A stretch of 32,053 nt of DNA from an uncultured Oscillibacter sp. (GCA_910576845.1 CAJTJA010000025.1:1-32053); one strand, 5' to 3'; positions 22,816 to 30,755 are shown, counted from the stretch's first letter. Translations and numbers: made by a program. Notes: a model not told the origin generated them from the sequence alone.

Positions 22816-23583
22816 ATGGCAGCAATTTATCTGACTTCTGTCACCCTCCGGCGGGAGCTGACAGAGGGGAGCTGGCTCCGGCGGCTGGGCCCGGTTCAGT
22901 ATTTGACGAAGGGTGGTGTTCTGACGTTTGACCGCCCCGTCACCTTCCTGGTGGGGGAGAACGGGACTGGGAAGTCCACCTTGCTGGAGGGCGTTGCCGT
23001 GGCCTGCGGCTTCAATCCTGAGGGCGGCACCCGTAATTTCAGCTTTTCCACCCGTGCTACGCACTCGGAGCTGGGGGAGTATCTGACCCCTGCCAGAAAA
23101 CGATATCCAAAGGACGGTTTTTTCCTCCGGGCAGAGAGCTTTTACAACGTGGCCACTAATATCGATGAGCTGGACAAGACGCCCGCGAGAGCGCCCCGGC
23201 TGATCGATAGCTATGGTGGTGTGTCTCTTCACTGCCAGTCCCACGGGGAGAGTTTTCTGGCTCTGGTCCAGAACCGCTTTGGCGGAAAGGGGCTGTACCT
23301 GCTGGACGAGCCGGAGGCGGCGCTGTCGCCCTCCCGGCTTTTGACGCTGATGGGGGAGATGGATCAGCTGGTGAAGGCGGACTCCCAGTTCATCGTGGCG
23401 ACCCATTCGCCGATTCTGATGGCGTTCCCAGGCGCTAGGATTTACGAGCTGAGCGAGGCGGGCCTTCGGGCGGTGGAGTACCAGGAAACGGAGCACTATC
23501 AATTGACGAAACGGTTTCTGGATAACCCGGAGCGGATGCTCCGGTATCTCTTGGAAGATGAAGGAAAACAAAAAATTCCCTAA
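22816..23583 (+). CDS. AAA/ABC-type ATPase
   Basis: Predicted ATPase of 255 residues related to the AAA_21/SMC-like group rather than to transporters. Walker A is GENGTGKST (about residues 47-55), the signature-like SHGESFLALV lies near residue 145, Walker B is GLYLLDEPEAALSP and the H-loop is QFIVATHSP. A shortened helical insertion replaces the long coiled coil of SMC proteins. Such proteins occur alone or in defence and stress loci; no nuclease or toxin lies beside it here, so I infer no function beyond ATP-dependent activity. The ATG follows GGAG at 22806-22809, which overlaps the preceding gene's stop. Confidence 0.85.
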   Translation: MAAIYLTSVTLRRELTEGSWLRRLGPVQYLTKGGVLTFDRPVTFLVGENGTGKSTLLEGVAVACGFNPEGGTRNFSFSTRATHSELGEYLTPARKRYPKDGFFLRAESFYNVATNIDELDKTPARAPRLIDSYGGVSLHCQSHGESFLALVQNRFGGKGLYLLDEPEAALSPSRLLTLMGEMDQLVKADSQFIVATHSPILMAFPGARIYELSEAGLRAVEYQETEHYQLTKRFLDNPERMLRYLLEDEGKQKIP

Positions 23584-23660
23584 ATACGGACGTTTGTCTG
23601 GTTAGTTTCATAAAATCAATAAATTATTAAGGAATTTTTTTGATTATTTTGATAATTTGC

Positions 23661-23690
23661 TTGACATTTTCCTTAACTGATGGGTATAAT
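23661..23690 (+). promoter_or_regulatory. consensus sigma-A promoter abutting the sigma factor gene
   Basis: TTGACA at 23661-23666 and TATAAT at 23685-23690 are separated by 18 bases. The ATG of the sigma factor begins at 23696, only five bases after the -10 hexamer, so the transcript would start at or next to the start codon. Confidence 0.88.
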
Positions 23691-23695
23691 GCAAT

Positions 23696-24337
23696 ATGCG
23701 CAATACTTATGAAAACGATGTGTCGGAGCTGGAGCAGCAGTCCGATGAAGCCCTGTGCATTTTGGCTGCGGCGGGGAACCGTTTGGCTGAGGAAACTCTT
23801 GTCACGCGGTATAACCGTTTGGTCCGTACTTGTGCACGCCCGTTTTTCCTGGCGGGCGGCGACAGTGAGGATATGACTCAGGAGGGCATGGTTGGCCTGC
23901 TTAAAGCTGTCCGGGAATATGATGCCGGAAAAGAGGCCTCCTTCCGCACGTTCGCTGAGATTTGTATCCGCAGCCGCCTTTATTCTGTGCTCCGCGCTTC
24001 TGCGCGGGATAAACAGCAGCCGCTCAATCAATCAGTTTCGCTCGACAATTTTTATTTCGACAGCAATCCCCTCACCTCTGGGACCAGTAATTTGGCGCAG
24101 CGCAATCCTGAAGATTTTCTGATCGACAGGGAGCACACAGCAGCCCTCTTATCCGGTGTCCGGAAACAGTTGTCCGAATTTGAAGCAAAAATTTTAGGGT
24201 TCTATTTGGACGGTCTTTCTTGCAGGGAAATTGCAAAAGCGGTGAATAAGCCCCTAAAATCTGTGGACAACGCTGTGCAGCGCATTCGACGCAAGGTGGC
24301 GCAGCAATTACTTTCCGGCGATTTCAGCAGATGCTGA
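23696..24337 (+). CDS. SigH-like RNA polymerase sigma factor
   Basis: Sigma-70 family factor of 213 residues. Region 2 covers about residues 28-105 (RYNRLVRTCARPFFLAGGD, EDMTQEGMVGLLKAVREYD, SFRTFAEICIRSRL), and region 4 the C terminus (LSEFEAKILGFYLDGLSCRE then IAKAVNKPLKSVDNAVQRIR); region 3 is absent. Length and sequence match SigH (Spo0H), which starts sporulation in Bacillus, but the usual sigH context (rpmG, secE, nusG) is missing, so it may be a paralogue. An in-frame TAA lies at 23687-23689, thus ATG 23696 is the earliest start and it has no ribosome binding site; GTG 23720 has none either. The gene is followed 38 bases later by a zinc-ribbon gene. Confidence 0.9.
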   Translation: MRNTYENDVSELEQQSDEALCILAAAGNRLAEETLVTRYNRLVRTCARPFFLAGGDSEDMTQEGMVGLLKAVREYDAGKEASFRTFAEICIRSRLYSVLRASARDKQQPLNQSVSLDNFYFDSNPLTSGTSNLAQRNPEDFLIDREHTAALLSGVRKQLSEFEAKILGFYLDGLSCREIAKAVNKPLKSVDNAVQRIRRKVAQQLLSGDFSRC

Positions 24338-24375
24338 ACGCAATATAATTTTCTTTTCAAAGAGAGGGTAAAATC

Positions 24376-24657
24376 ATGTACGAAGACAAGACCTTAGTGT
24401 GCAAAGAGTGTGGGCAGGAGTTCGTGTTCACCGCTGGTGAGCAGGAGTTTTATGCGGAGCGCGGCTTCCAGAACGAGCCTCAGCGCTGCAAGGCCTGCCG
24501 TGACGCTCGTAAGAACGCTGCTCGCGGTCCCCGGGAGTATTTCACTGCTGTCTGCGCTGCTTGCGGCGGTGAGGCCCGTGTGCCCTTTGAGCCCCGTTCT
24601 GATCGCCCGGTCTATTGCAGCGAGTGCTTCGCCAAGATGCGGGAGCAGCAGAGATAA
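24376..24657 (+). CDS. double zinc-ribbon protein
   Basis: A 93-residue protein with two metal-binding units. The first has CKECGQEF and CKACR (about residues 9-41), the zinc-ribbon type described as zf-trcl; the second has CAACGGEA and CSEC (about residues 59-85). The four CxxC pairs are intact, so two zinc ions are expected. Such proteins are small and soluble and may bind RNA or DNA; no role is known. The ATG is preceded by AGAGAGGG at 24360-24367. The gene lies 38 bases downstream of the sigma factor and has no promoter of its own that I can see, so both are likely cotranscribed. Confidence 0.88.
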   Translation: MYEDKTLVCKECGQEFVFTAGEQEFYAERGFQNEPQRCKACRDARKNAARGPREYFTAVCAACGGEARVPFEPRSDRPVYCSECFAKMREQQR

Positions 24658-24700
24658 GTTATTTTTCGTTTTGTCTCTTGCCCTAACGCTGGATGATCGA

Positions 24701-24733
24701 AACGGCTCTGTGCGAAAGCGCAGAGCCGTTTTT
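24701..24733 (+). terminator. intrinsic terminator after the zinc-ribbon gene
   Basis: AACGGCTCTG and TGC (24701-24713) pair with GCG and CAGAGCCGTT (24718-24730) around a GAAA tetraloop, and five T follow at 24729-24733. A GNRA loop makes the hairpin very stable. Confidence 0.92.
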
Positions 24734-24754
24734 CCGCTTTTATTGGATTTTCTA

Positions 24755-24783
24755 TTGAATTCATGCAAACAATAGAGTATAAT
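24755..24783 (+). promoter_or_regulatory. sigma-A promoter of the DUF1858-trmK-nif3-yebC operon
   Basis: TTGAAT at 24755-24760 and a perfect TATAAT at 24778-24783 are 17 bases apart. A leader of about 90 bases precedes the first start codon. Confidence 0.85.
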
Positions 24784-24881
24784 AACGGAGCCGAGTCTCC
24801 TGGTGAACTATTTTTCAAAATATAAAAATACTGGGGTGGCTTGGTTACTGGTTAAAATTTTCAATATGGAGGAATCCAGAA

Positions 24882-25091
24882 ATGATTGAAATCACAAAAG
24901 ACACCATTATCGGCGATATTTTGGATATCGCCCCTCACACCGCACCTATTTTCCTGTCCATTGGCATGCACTGCCTGGGCTGTCCTTCTTCCCGCGGGGA
25001 GACCGTAGAGGAGGCCTGCATGGTTCACGGCATCGATGTGGAGAAGCTGCTGGCCCTGGTGAACGAAGAGGCCAACAAGAAGCCGGAGTGA
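24882..25091 (+). CDS. DUF1858 (hybrid-cluster-associated disulfide) protein
   Basis: A 69-residue soluble protein of the DUF1858 type. It begins with ITKDTIIGDILDIAPHTAPI, followed by FLSIGMHCLGCPSSRGETVEEAC, in which CLGC is the redox-active or metal-binding CxxC pair typical of the family; the C terminus is helical. Members are often found near the hybrid cluster protein and are thought to have a redox role, though none has a proven reaction. The ATG follows GGAGGA at 24866-24871. It is the first gene of an operon that continues with trmK, starting eight bases after its stop. Confidence 0.92.
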   Translation: MIEITKDTIIGDILDIAPHTAPIFLSIGMHCLGCPSSRGETVEEACMVHGIDVEKLLALVNEEANKKPE

Positions 25092-25098
25092 CATCGTC

Positions 25099-25797
25099 TT
25101 GCGGGACTTGGAACTGACGCCGCGCCTCCGGTTTCTGGCGGACCGGGTGCCCCCCGGCGCGCGGCTCGCCGATGTTGGCACGGATCATGCCTACCTGCCT
25201 GTGTGGCTTCGGCTCCACAGGCGCGTGGTCTCTGCCATTGCCTGCGATCTGCGGGAAGGACCCCTGTCCCGGGCTCGGGAAACGGGTCAGACATGGGGTG
25301 TGAATGGAGTTGAGTACCGGCTTGGAAATGGCCTGGAGGTGGTCTCGCCGGAGGAGGCTGACACCATTGTGATTGCCGGAATGGGGGGCGAGAACATTGC
25401 CGCCATCCTGTCCCGGGCTCCCTGGACCGCCGGTGGAGGGCACACTCTGCTGCTCCAGCCTCAGTCCAAGGCAGAGGTCCTTCGTGGCTTCCTGGCAGAG
25501 AACGGCTATGTCATCCGCCGGGAAGCGCTGGTGGAGGACCGAGGTACTCTTTACCCAGTGATGGAGGCCGGAGGAGGGAAAATGTCCCTGACGTTGGGCC
25601 AGCTCTACGGCGGAGCCGCCCTCCTGCACGACCCGCTGGGGGACCGTTACATCGTTGAGAGGATTATCCGGCTGCAAATCGCTGTGGCGGGTATCGACCG
25701 CTCCGGCGGGAGCCGGGAAAAGGGGGAGGCACTGCGGGAGATTATTACCGCACTGCTGTTCATGAGAGAGGAGCGGCGGCGTGCTAAAAGTCAGTGA
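25099..25797 (+). CDS. trmK: tRNA (adenine-22 N1)-methyltransferase TrmK
   Basis: SAM-dependent methyltransferase that makes m1A at position 22 of tRNAs. The 232 residues open with LTPRLRFLADRVPPG and the SAM-binding motif I LADVGTDHAYLPVWL, followed by the characteristic IVIAGMGGENIAAIL, LLLQPQSKAEVLRGFL and a C-terminal helical domain. These match the TrmK (YqfN, COG2384) family. The start is TTG 25099, about eight bases after GGAGTGA; another TTG at 25108 is possible and would change only three residues. Its end overlaps the nif3-like gene by 17 bases, as commonly seen for this pair in Firmicutes. Confidence 0.93.
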   Translation: MRDLELTPRLRFLADRVPPGARLADVGTDHAYLPVWLRLHRRVVSAIACDLREGPLSRARETGQTWGVNGVEYRLGNGLEVVSPEEADTIVIAGMGGENIAAILSRAPWTAGGGHTLLLQPQSKAEVLRGFLAENGYVIRREALVEDRGTLYPVMEAGGGKMSLTLGQLYGGAALLHDPLGDRYIVERIIRLQIAVAGIDRSGGSREKGEALREIITALLFMREERRRAKSQ

Positions 25798-26560
25798 AAT
25801 AGAACAGGCTCTTTTTGAAATTGCGCCTCGGGAATGTGCGCAGGGCTGGGATAATGTAGGACTATTGGTTGGCAGACCGGAGCAGGTTGTTCAAAAAGTG
25901 CTGGTGTCTCTAGATATCACGGAAAGTGTCATTGCGGAGGCAGCCCAATGGGAAGCGGACCTGATTGTTTCCCATCATCCGGTGATTTTCCATGGCCAGA
26001 AGAGTGTAACGAACCGGGACCCTGTAGGCCGGAGGGTTTTGGAACTGGCGGAGAAGGGCATTGCGGCCATCTGCATGCATACCAATCTGGACTGCGCAGA
26101 GGGAGGAGTCAACGACATGCTGGCTCAGGCCCTTGGCATCCGGGTTCCGGAGCGGTTTACCGGGGAAGGAGTGGGCCGCTGCGGCTGGCGGGCGGAACCT
26201 ATAGCACTTCCAGAGTTTGTTCGCTTCGTTTCCGGGGCTCTTGGATGCAAGGGCGTCCGGTATGCCGACGCAGGAAAACCCGTTCACCGGGTGGCTGTGG
26301 GCGGTGGGGCCTGCGGTGAATTTGAGGACGCCGCCATCTGCGCTGGGTGTGATACTTTTGTTACCTCCGATCTGAGTTATCACCAGTTTGTGGACGCAAA
26401 GTCCAAAGGCATCAACCTGATTGACGCAGGGCATTTTCCAACGGAGGATTTGATCTGCAAAGAAGTACTCGCTTATTTAATGGAGAGGTTCCCGGAGTTA
26501 TGTGTTCAAAAATCCGCTTTCCATAAAGAAGCGATTCAGTATTATGTGGAAGGAGAATAA
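25781..26560 (+). CDS. Nif3-like dinuclear metal center protein
   Basis: Member of the NIF3/DUF34 family, 259 residues. Metal-binding residues appear in SHHP (about 64-67), HTNLD (about 100-104), and the C-terminal DAGHFPTED where His and Glu complete the site. Family members are toroidal hexamers; many are annotated as type 2 GTP cyclohydrolase I, but a true reaction is not settled. Close pairing with trmK is conserved and suggests a link to tRNA or nucleotide metabolism. The start is GTG 25781 inside the end of trmK, with GAGAGGAG at 25764-25771. The yebC gene begins six bases after the stop. Confidence 0.92.
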   Translation: MLKVSEIEQALFEIAPRECAQGWDNVGLLVGRPEQVVQKVLVSLDITESVIAEAAQWEADLIVSHHPVIFHGQKSVTNRDPVGRRVLELAEKGIAAICMHTNLDCAEGGVNDMLAQALGIRVPERFTGEGVGRCGWRAEPIALPEFVRFVSGALGCKGVRYADAGKPVHRVAVGGGACGEFEDAAICAGCDTFVTSDLSYHQFVDAKSKGINLIDAGHFPTEDLICKEVLAYLMERFPELCVQKSAFHKEAIQYYVEGE

Positions 26561-26565
26561 ACGCC

Positions 26566-27300
26566 ATGTCTGGACATTCCAAATGGCATAATATCCAAAA
26601 GACCAAGGGAGCTGCGGACGCTAAGCGCTCTGCGGCCTTTACCAAAATTGCGCGGGAGATCATCGTTGCTGTGAAAGAGGGCGGCTCCGGAGACCCCAAC
26701 AACAACTCCCGGCTGGCTACAGTCATCGCGAAAGCGAAAGCTGTGAACATGCCTAACGACAACATTAAGCGCACCATTGACAAAGCCTTGGGAGCGGGAA
26801 ACACCGACAGCTATGAGGCCGTTACCTACGAGGGATATGGCCCTGGCGGCGTGGCGGTGATTGTGGAGGCCCTGACGGACAACCGCCAGCGCACCGCGCC
26901 GGAGGTCCGCCACGCCTTTGATAAGTGCAACGGCAACCTGGGAGCCATCGGTTGTGTGTCGTGGTCTTTTGATAAGAAGGGCGTCATTGTCATAGACAAC
27001 GAGGATGGGGATATGGACGAAGAGACCGTCATGATGGACGCCTTGGACGCCGGAGCCGCCGACTTCGAGGCCGACGGGCCCGCCCTGGAGATTACCTGCG
27101 ATCCAGACGCATTCAACGACGTGGTGAAAGCCCTGGAAGAGAAGGGGTACAGCTTTGTCAGCGCTGAGGTAGAAATGGTGCCCCAGAATTACATTACGCT
27201 CAGCGGCGAAGGCGATGTGAAAAATATGCAGAAGCTCATTGATATGCTGGAAGACAGCGACGACGTGCAGAACGTCTGGCACAACTGGGAGAACGACTGA
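26566..27300 (+). CDS. YebC/PmpR-family protein
   Basis: Protein of 244 residues with the YebC signature start SGHSKWHNIQKTKGAADAKR, KIAREIIVAVKEGG and the middle GPGGVAVIVEALTDNRQRT. The family was annotated as DNA-binding regulator (PmpR), and recent work shows that members act on the ribosome and ease translation of proline stretches; which branch applies here cannot be told from the sequence. The ATG is preceded by AAGGAG at 26550-26555. It is the last gene of the operon starting at 24882 and is followed by a terminator. Confidence 0.95.
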   Translation: MSGHSKWHNIQKTKGAADAKRSAAFTKIAREIIVAVKEGGSGDPNNNSRLATVIAKAKAVNMPNDNIKRTIDKALGAGNTDSYEAVTYEGYGPGGVAVIVEALTDNRQRTAPEVRHAFDKCNGNLGAIGCVSWSFDKKGVIVIDNEDGDMDEETVMMDALDAGAADFEADGPALEITCDPDAFNDVVKALEEKGYSFVSAEVEMVPQNYITLSGEGDVKNMQKLIDMLEDSDDVQNVWHNWEND

Positions 27301-27309
27301 TTTTGGAGC

Positions 27310-27344
27310 GTGGGCAGTTCGGAGACGGACTGCCCCACTTTTTT
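27310..27344 (+). terminator. intrinsic terminator after yebC
   Basis: GTGGGCAGTTCG at 27310-27321 pairs with CGGACTGCCCCAC at 27326-27338 (one U-G pair and one bulged C), and six T follow at 27339-27344. Confidence 0.9.
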
Positions 27345-27397
27345 GGCATATTATTAAACAAAACCTAGATTTTGTTTAAATTTTTTGAAGAGGAAGT

Positions 27398-27434
27398 ACC
27401 GCCGTCCTTCTCTTTAAAAGGACGGCGGTTTTTT
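27398..27434 (+). terminator. second terminator at the convergent junction
   Basis: ACCGCCGTCCTT at 27398-27409 pairs with AAGGACGGCGGT at 27418-27429, with six T at 27429-27434 on the plus strand. The minus-strand cotH-like gene stops directly beside it; on that strand the tail is ACTTCCTCTT, so the hairpin is a better plus-strand terminator, but the stem may stabilise the minus-strand transcript end. Confidence 0.85.
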
Positions 27435-29232
27435 ATTTCCTTCTTCTCCGATACCGGAAAGCGGTCAGGAGTCCCATCAAGAGCACGGCTATGGAAGGCA
27501 GAAGCAGGGTGTTGCCGCTTCGGGCGGCGGGTTCTCCATCTGGGAGGTGGGAACCTTCCAGGCGTTCCGGCGGGCCCCGGCGCAAAACTTCTACAGGCTG
27601 TGACTCCGCTTCCAAAGCCGCCTCACCGTCCGGCGGCTGGCCAGGAGCGGGCGAGTTTGCTGGGGAAGGAGGCTCCCAATTCCCACGTTCTCCGCCAGTG
27701 GGAAAGGGGTGTTCCCCTCCGCCGCCCCGGTCCATCGTGCCCATATCGGAGAGCGTTATGGCGGAGGCATCTACCAGATCAGATGAGTTCTCCGTCTGGC
27801 CTTCCTCTGTGGAGGGAATGGTTCCATTCAGTTGTCCAGCGATGCTCTCCGCCCGGAGCGCGCAGAAGGTTCGGAGGGTTTCCACACCCGTCTCAAACTC
27901 TTCATAGGTATAGAACCAAGTGGGGTCCCTCTCCACATAAGGAGCAATCAGCGCCACTGCCTGGCCGATCAATGCCGAGCAGTCTACCGTCTCCAGAAAT
28001 TCCTGGAAATACTGGTGGTACAGGGCTGTATACTCCGGACTGCCGAACATCCAATCCGCCATGGGGCGGCTGTCACCGCCAGAGACGGGGGAGTCAATGG
28101 GAGCATTCACCGCACTGGCGGCGTCTCCGGCCTGGAAGGTGCCGTAGGCCAGGTTGTAGTCCCATGGTATCATGGAGAGACGGCCGTTTTCCTCGTAAAT
28201 GTAGTAGTTGTGCACCATAGAACCCGTGTAGCTGTCGCCGTTGCAAACAAAATTGTGGACCACGAAATACCGGAGCACCTCGTCAATGTCCAAAACCTGC
28301 TCCAGGTTTTCCCCTGCACTGAGATTCTTCAGCGCGGCGATCAGCCGGGCCTGGTCTACTTTGGTGACATCCGTTTTAGCGTTTTCGAAGATGTTGGGAT
28401 AACTCTCCGGGTCGTCGTCAATGTACCGAAGCTTTACATCGTTGCTTCCCATGCCTCCTCCGGGACCGCCTTCGAATCTGCCAGGGACGCCGTGAGCCTC
28501 TCCGTCCGATTCCCGGTCAAACGACTGCCCGTCGGGTGGAGCTGGGAAGACTGCTTCGAAGTCCTCCATATCCTCCATACGGAATTCCTGGCCATTCCCC
28601 CGGCCCCCACCGAAGCTCAGGCTGTCCGGCTTATAAAGGGCTCCGATATTGCTTCCATAGTTACGGCGGAGAAATGCGTCCTCTATGCCCTCCACCGCCA
28701 GATACAGCCCCCAGTCCTCACCGTTGACCGTGATGAACACATAGCTGCAAAGGGGAGCGTCCACTCCGAAGGCTCCCATCATCCGATAAGTAAGGTAATC
28801 TTTCAGGTAGGTGGTATCCTGGATAATGTTGTTCAGGCTTAACTTATCCAGGCCGTGGTACGTCCTGCCGCTGTCATAATGGTCAAATTCCAGCTTGAAG
28901 CTGTAACGGTCACTGTCCATAGCGGAGACCATGGACAGCGACGTATTTCCCTTGGCCCGGACAGCGGTGTTCTGGTACGCCTCTCCGTCGATGATGACCG
29001 CGCATTGGGCGTACTCCTCGTTTTCACAGTTTTCCAGAAAGCCGTCCCAATCGTCCATAACAATGTCGATGGTGTGAACCCGTTCCGTGTCAAAAAGCCG
29101 GGTCTCATAGCCCATGACGGAGGAGGCGGGGCGGACCCCCAGGGCTTCGCCGTTCATGAAGGCAGCCGCCAGCAGCAGACATACCGCCAGAGCGGCGGCG
29201 CAGAGCTGGTCGATGTGTGTACTGGTGGACAT
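27433..29232 (-). CDS. CotH-type kinase family protein, membrane-anchored
   Basis: Protein of 599 residues. An N-terminal signal or anchor helix (about residues 8-25) is followed by a CotH domain (about 45-460) and a Gly/Pro/Glu-rich linker, ending in a hydrophobic helix and RYRRRRK. CotH-fold kinases phosphorylate spore coat proteins in Bacillus. Kinase-like elements seen: AVRAKGNTS, YSFKLEFD with the likely ATP-binding Lys, FVCNGDSYTGSMVHNYYIY as catalytic-loop region, and IPWDYNLAYG as the metal-binding Asp motif. A Gly-rich insertion lies near residue 260. The topology puts the domain outside the cell. The ATG at 29232 follows AAAGGAG. It is the last gene of a VTC-DUF4956-CotH operon. Confidence 0.88.
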   Translation of the reverse strand: MSTSTHIDQLCAAALAVCLLLAAAFMNGEALGVRPASSVMGYETRLFDTERVHTIDIVMDDWDGFLENCENEEYAQCAVIIDGEAYQNTAVRAKGNTSLSMVSAMDSDRYSFKLEFDHYDSGRTYHGLDKLSLNNIIQDTTYLKDYLTYRMMGAFGVDAPLCSYVFITVNGEDWGLYLAVEGIEDAFLRRNYGSNIGALYKPDSLSFGGGRGNGQEFRMEDMEDFEAVFPAPPDGQSFDRESDGEAHGVPGRFEGGPGGGMGSNDVKLRYIDDDPESYPNIFENAKTDVTKVDQARLIAALKNLSAGENLEQVLDIDEVLRYFVVHNFVCNGDSYTGSMVHNYYIYEENGRLSMIPWDYNLAYGTFQAGDAASAVNAPIDSPVSGGDSRPMADWMFGSPEYTALYHQYFQEFLETVDCSALIGQAVALIAPYVERDPTWFYTYEEFETGVETLRTFCALRAESIAGQLNGTIPSTEEGQTENSSDLVDASAITLSDMGTMDRGGGGEHPFPTGGERGNWEPPSPANSPAPGQPPDGEAALEAESQPVEVLRRGPPERLEGSHLPDGEPAARSGNTLLLPSIAVLLMGLLTAFRYRRRRK

Positions 29233-29244
29233 GTCGGCACTCCT

Positions 29245-29916
29245 TTAACCCATATAATCCCCGTTGTAGCTCACCAGCACTGCGCTGTGTACGCCGGGGA
29301 TATCCGCTAGAGTGTTGATAAAGCCGGTGTCTTCGCTCTTTAGACGGATTTCCAGGTTGAGTTCCACGGCGTCCTTCTGGACGGTCTTGCTCTTCACCAC
29401 ACAGCGGCAGGTGTTTTGCCGGAGGTACTCCGCCGCGCGGGCCTCGCTGTCTTGGCCGCTGCATTGGAGGACAACCATGTATGGGTTAAACCAGGACTTC
29501 CGGTTGACAAACACCAGCAGCATAACGCCGATGACCACACTGCCGAACACCGCCAGGGGAATCAGCCCTGCCGCCAGGACAATGCCCACGGCGATGGACC
29601 AGAAGAGAAAAGCGATGTCCAGCGGTTCCTTGATGGCGGTGCGGAAACGGACAATGGACAGCGCGCCCACCATGCCAAGGGACAGCACCACGTTGCTGGT
29701 GACCGCCAGGATCACCATAGTGGTGATCATCGTCAGAGCTACCAGGGTTACGCCGAAGCTGGAAGCGTACATGACGCCGGTGAATGTTTTTTTGTACACC
29801 AGGAAGATGAAGAGCCCCAGGCCGAAAGCCAACACCAGCGCCAGGCTCATGTCCAGGAGACTGACGCCAGAGATGTTCTCTAAGAAGCTGGATTTGAAAA
29901 TGTCCTGAAATGTCAT
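29245..29916 (-). CDS. DUF4956 membrane protein
   Basis: Integral membrane protein of 223 residues. Three or four helices (about residues 22-42, 47-75, 100-125 and 128-138) are followed by a soluble C-terminal domain of about 75 residues (NPYMVVLQCSG to NTLADIPGVHSAVLVSYNG) with an ACT-like alternation. The sequence MVGALSIVRFRTAIKEPLD between helices is the hallmark of DUF4956. Members often sit beside VTC-domain polymerases and CotH kinases, as here, but no function is proved. The ATG at 29916 follows GGAAGGAAT on the minus strand. The stop lies 12 bases before the CotH-type gene. Confidence 0.9.
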   Translation of the reverse strand: MTFQDIFKSSFLENISGVSLLDMSLALVLAFGLGLFIFLVYKKTFTGVMYASSFGVTLVALTMITTMVILAVTSNVVLSLGMVGALSIVRFRTAIKEPLDIAFLFWSIAVGIVLAAGLIPLAVFGSVVIGVMLLVFVNRKSWFNPYMVVLQCSGQDSEARAAEYLRQNTCRCVVKSKTVQKDAVELNLEIRLKSEDTGFINTLADIPGVHSAVLVSYNGDYMG

Positions 29917-29937
29917 AAGAATTCCTTCCTTTCTTGC

Positions 29938-30609
29938 TTATCCGTACACGCGGCAGGCCGCATATTTTGAGAAGGCGGAGGTGTGCCGCCCGGGAAGCTG
30001 TACCGCAGCCCGGATGACGTCTGGGAGGAATTCGTCCCACTTTACCTCCAGGATAAGGGGCGAGTCCCCGACGGGGACGGTGACACAGGCGGGGTTCAGA
30101 AAATCCGTAGACCGCAGCCCGGTGCGGATATTGGAATCTAAGGTGATTCGTACATTCCCGGCTGGGAAGACATAGGCCTCCCGGGTGTAGTCTACAATTG
30201 TCTTGGGCCGTAGTCCCTGGGTGTTCATCTTCCAGTAGAGCTCCTGGACCAGAGGTCTGCCGCTATGCGGCATCCAGTCCAGGACGCCGTTTAGAAGGGC
30301 TTGGACTTCCTGGAGACTGAGGAGAACGGAGCGCTTGCCGCACAGGCTGTCCAGCTTACTTTTTTTCTCCAGGCAGATGTAAGAGGTGTTGCCGTCGTAA
30401 TACCGTATTCGAAATTTTTCCCGCCGGGCCACGCCATCCAGCTTCTCCCGCAGGGCTGTGTCCTGGGGATCGTCGAAGTAAAGGCTCCGAATCTCATATT
30501 GCCCGTTTTGCCCGTGGCAGTCCCGCCGGGCGGCGGCGGAGAGACGGGAGGAGAGAATCCGGCCGTCGGCGGCGGTGATCTCGTGCTTCCACTCGTGCCG
30601 AAGTTTCAT
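29938..30609 (-). CDS. VTC-domain polyphosphate polymerase-like protein
   Basis: Soluble protein of 223 residues with a VTC domain, the triphosphate-tunnel fold that in yeast Vtc4 makes polyphosphate from ATP. Tunnel-type charged residues are seen in RHEWKHEI, EIRSLYFDD, REKFRIRYYDG, ICLEKKSK, TIVDYTREAY, VRITLDSNIR and LILEVKWDEFLPD, in the expected order along beta strands. The ATG at 30609 is chosen because AAAGGAG lies about eight bases upstream on the minus strand; the frame continues upstream without such a site. It is the first gene of the operon; DUF4956 follows after 21 bases. The substrate is inferred from the family only. Confidence 0.88.
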   Translation of the reverse strand: MKLRHEWKHEITAADGRILSSRLSAAARRDCHGQNGQYEIRSLYFDDPQDTALREKLDGVARREKFRIRYYDGNTSYICLEKKSKLDSLCGKRSVLLSLQEVQALLNGVLDWMPHSGRPLVQELYWKMNTQGLRPKTIVDYTREAYVFPAGNVRITLDSNIRTGLRSTDFLNPACVTVPVGDSPLILEVKWDEFLPDVIRAAVQLPGRHTSAFSKYAACRVYG

Positions 30610-30755
30610 GCTTGAGCTCCTTTCGTTCAAGAGAATGGAGGCATCATACAGGGAGTTTCTTAGCTCAACCTTAAAAACTGGAGAACCAGGAAAAATTTTT
30701 TGGACTTGGAAGCCCATGGAACCGGCGGAATTTGCCGAATTCTACCGCTGGTCGG

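Noticed and set aside
23570..23640. AAAAAATTCC and GGAATTTTTT as a terminator for the ATPase gene
   Set aside because: The arms are about 50 bases apart and consist mainly of A and T; a stable hairpin is unlikely.
27832..28842. Plus-strand frame of 336 codons across the CotH-type gene
   Set aside because: The minus-strand product has clear CotH motifs, a signal and a ribosome binding site; the plus-strand frame has none.
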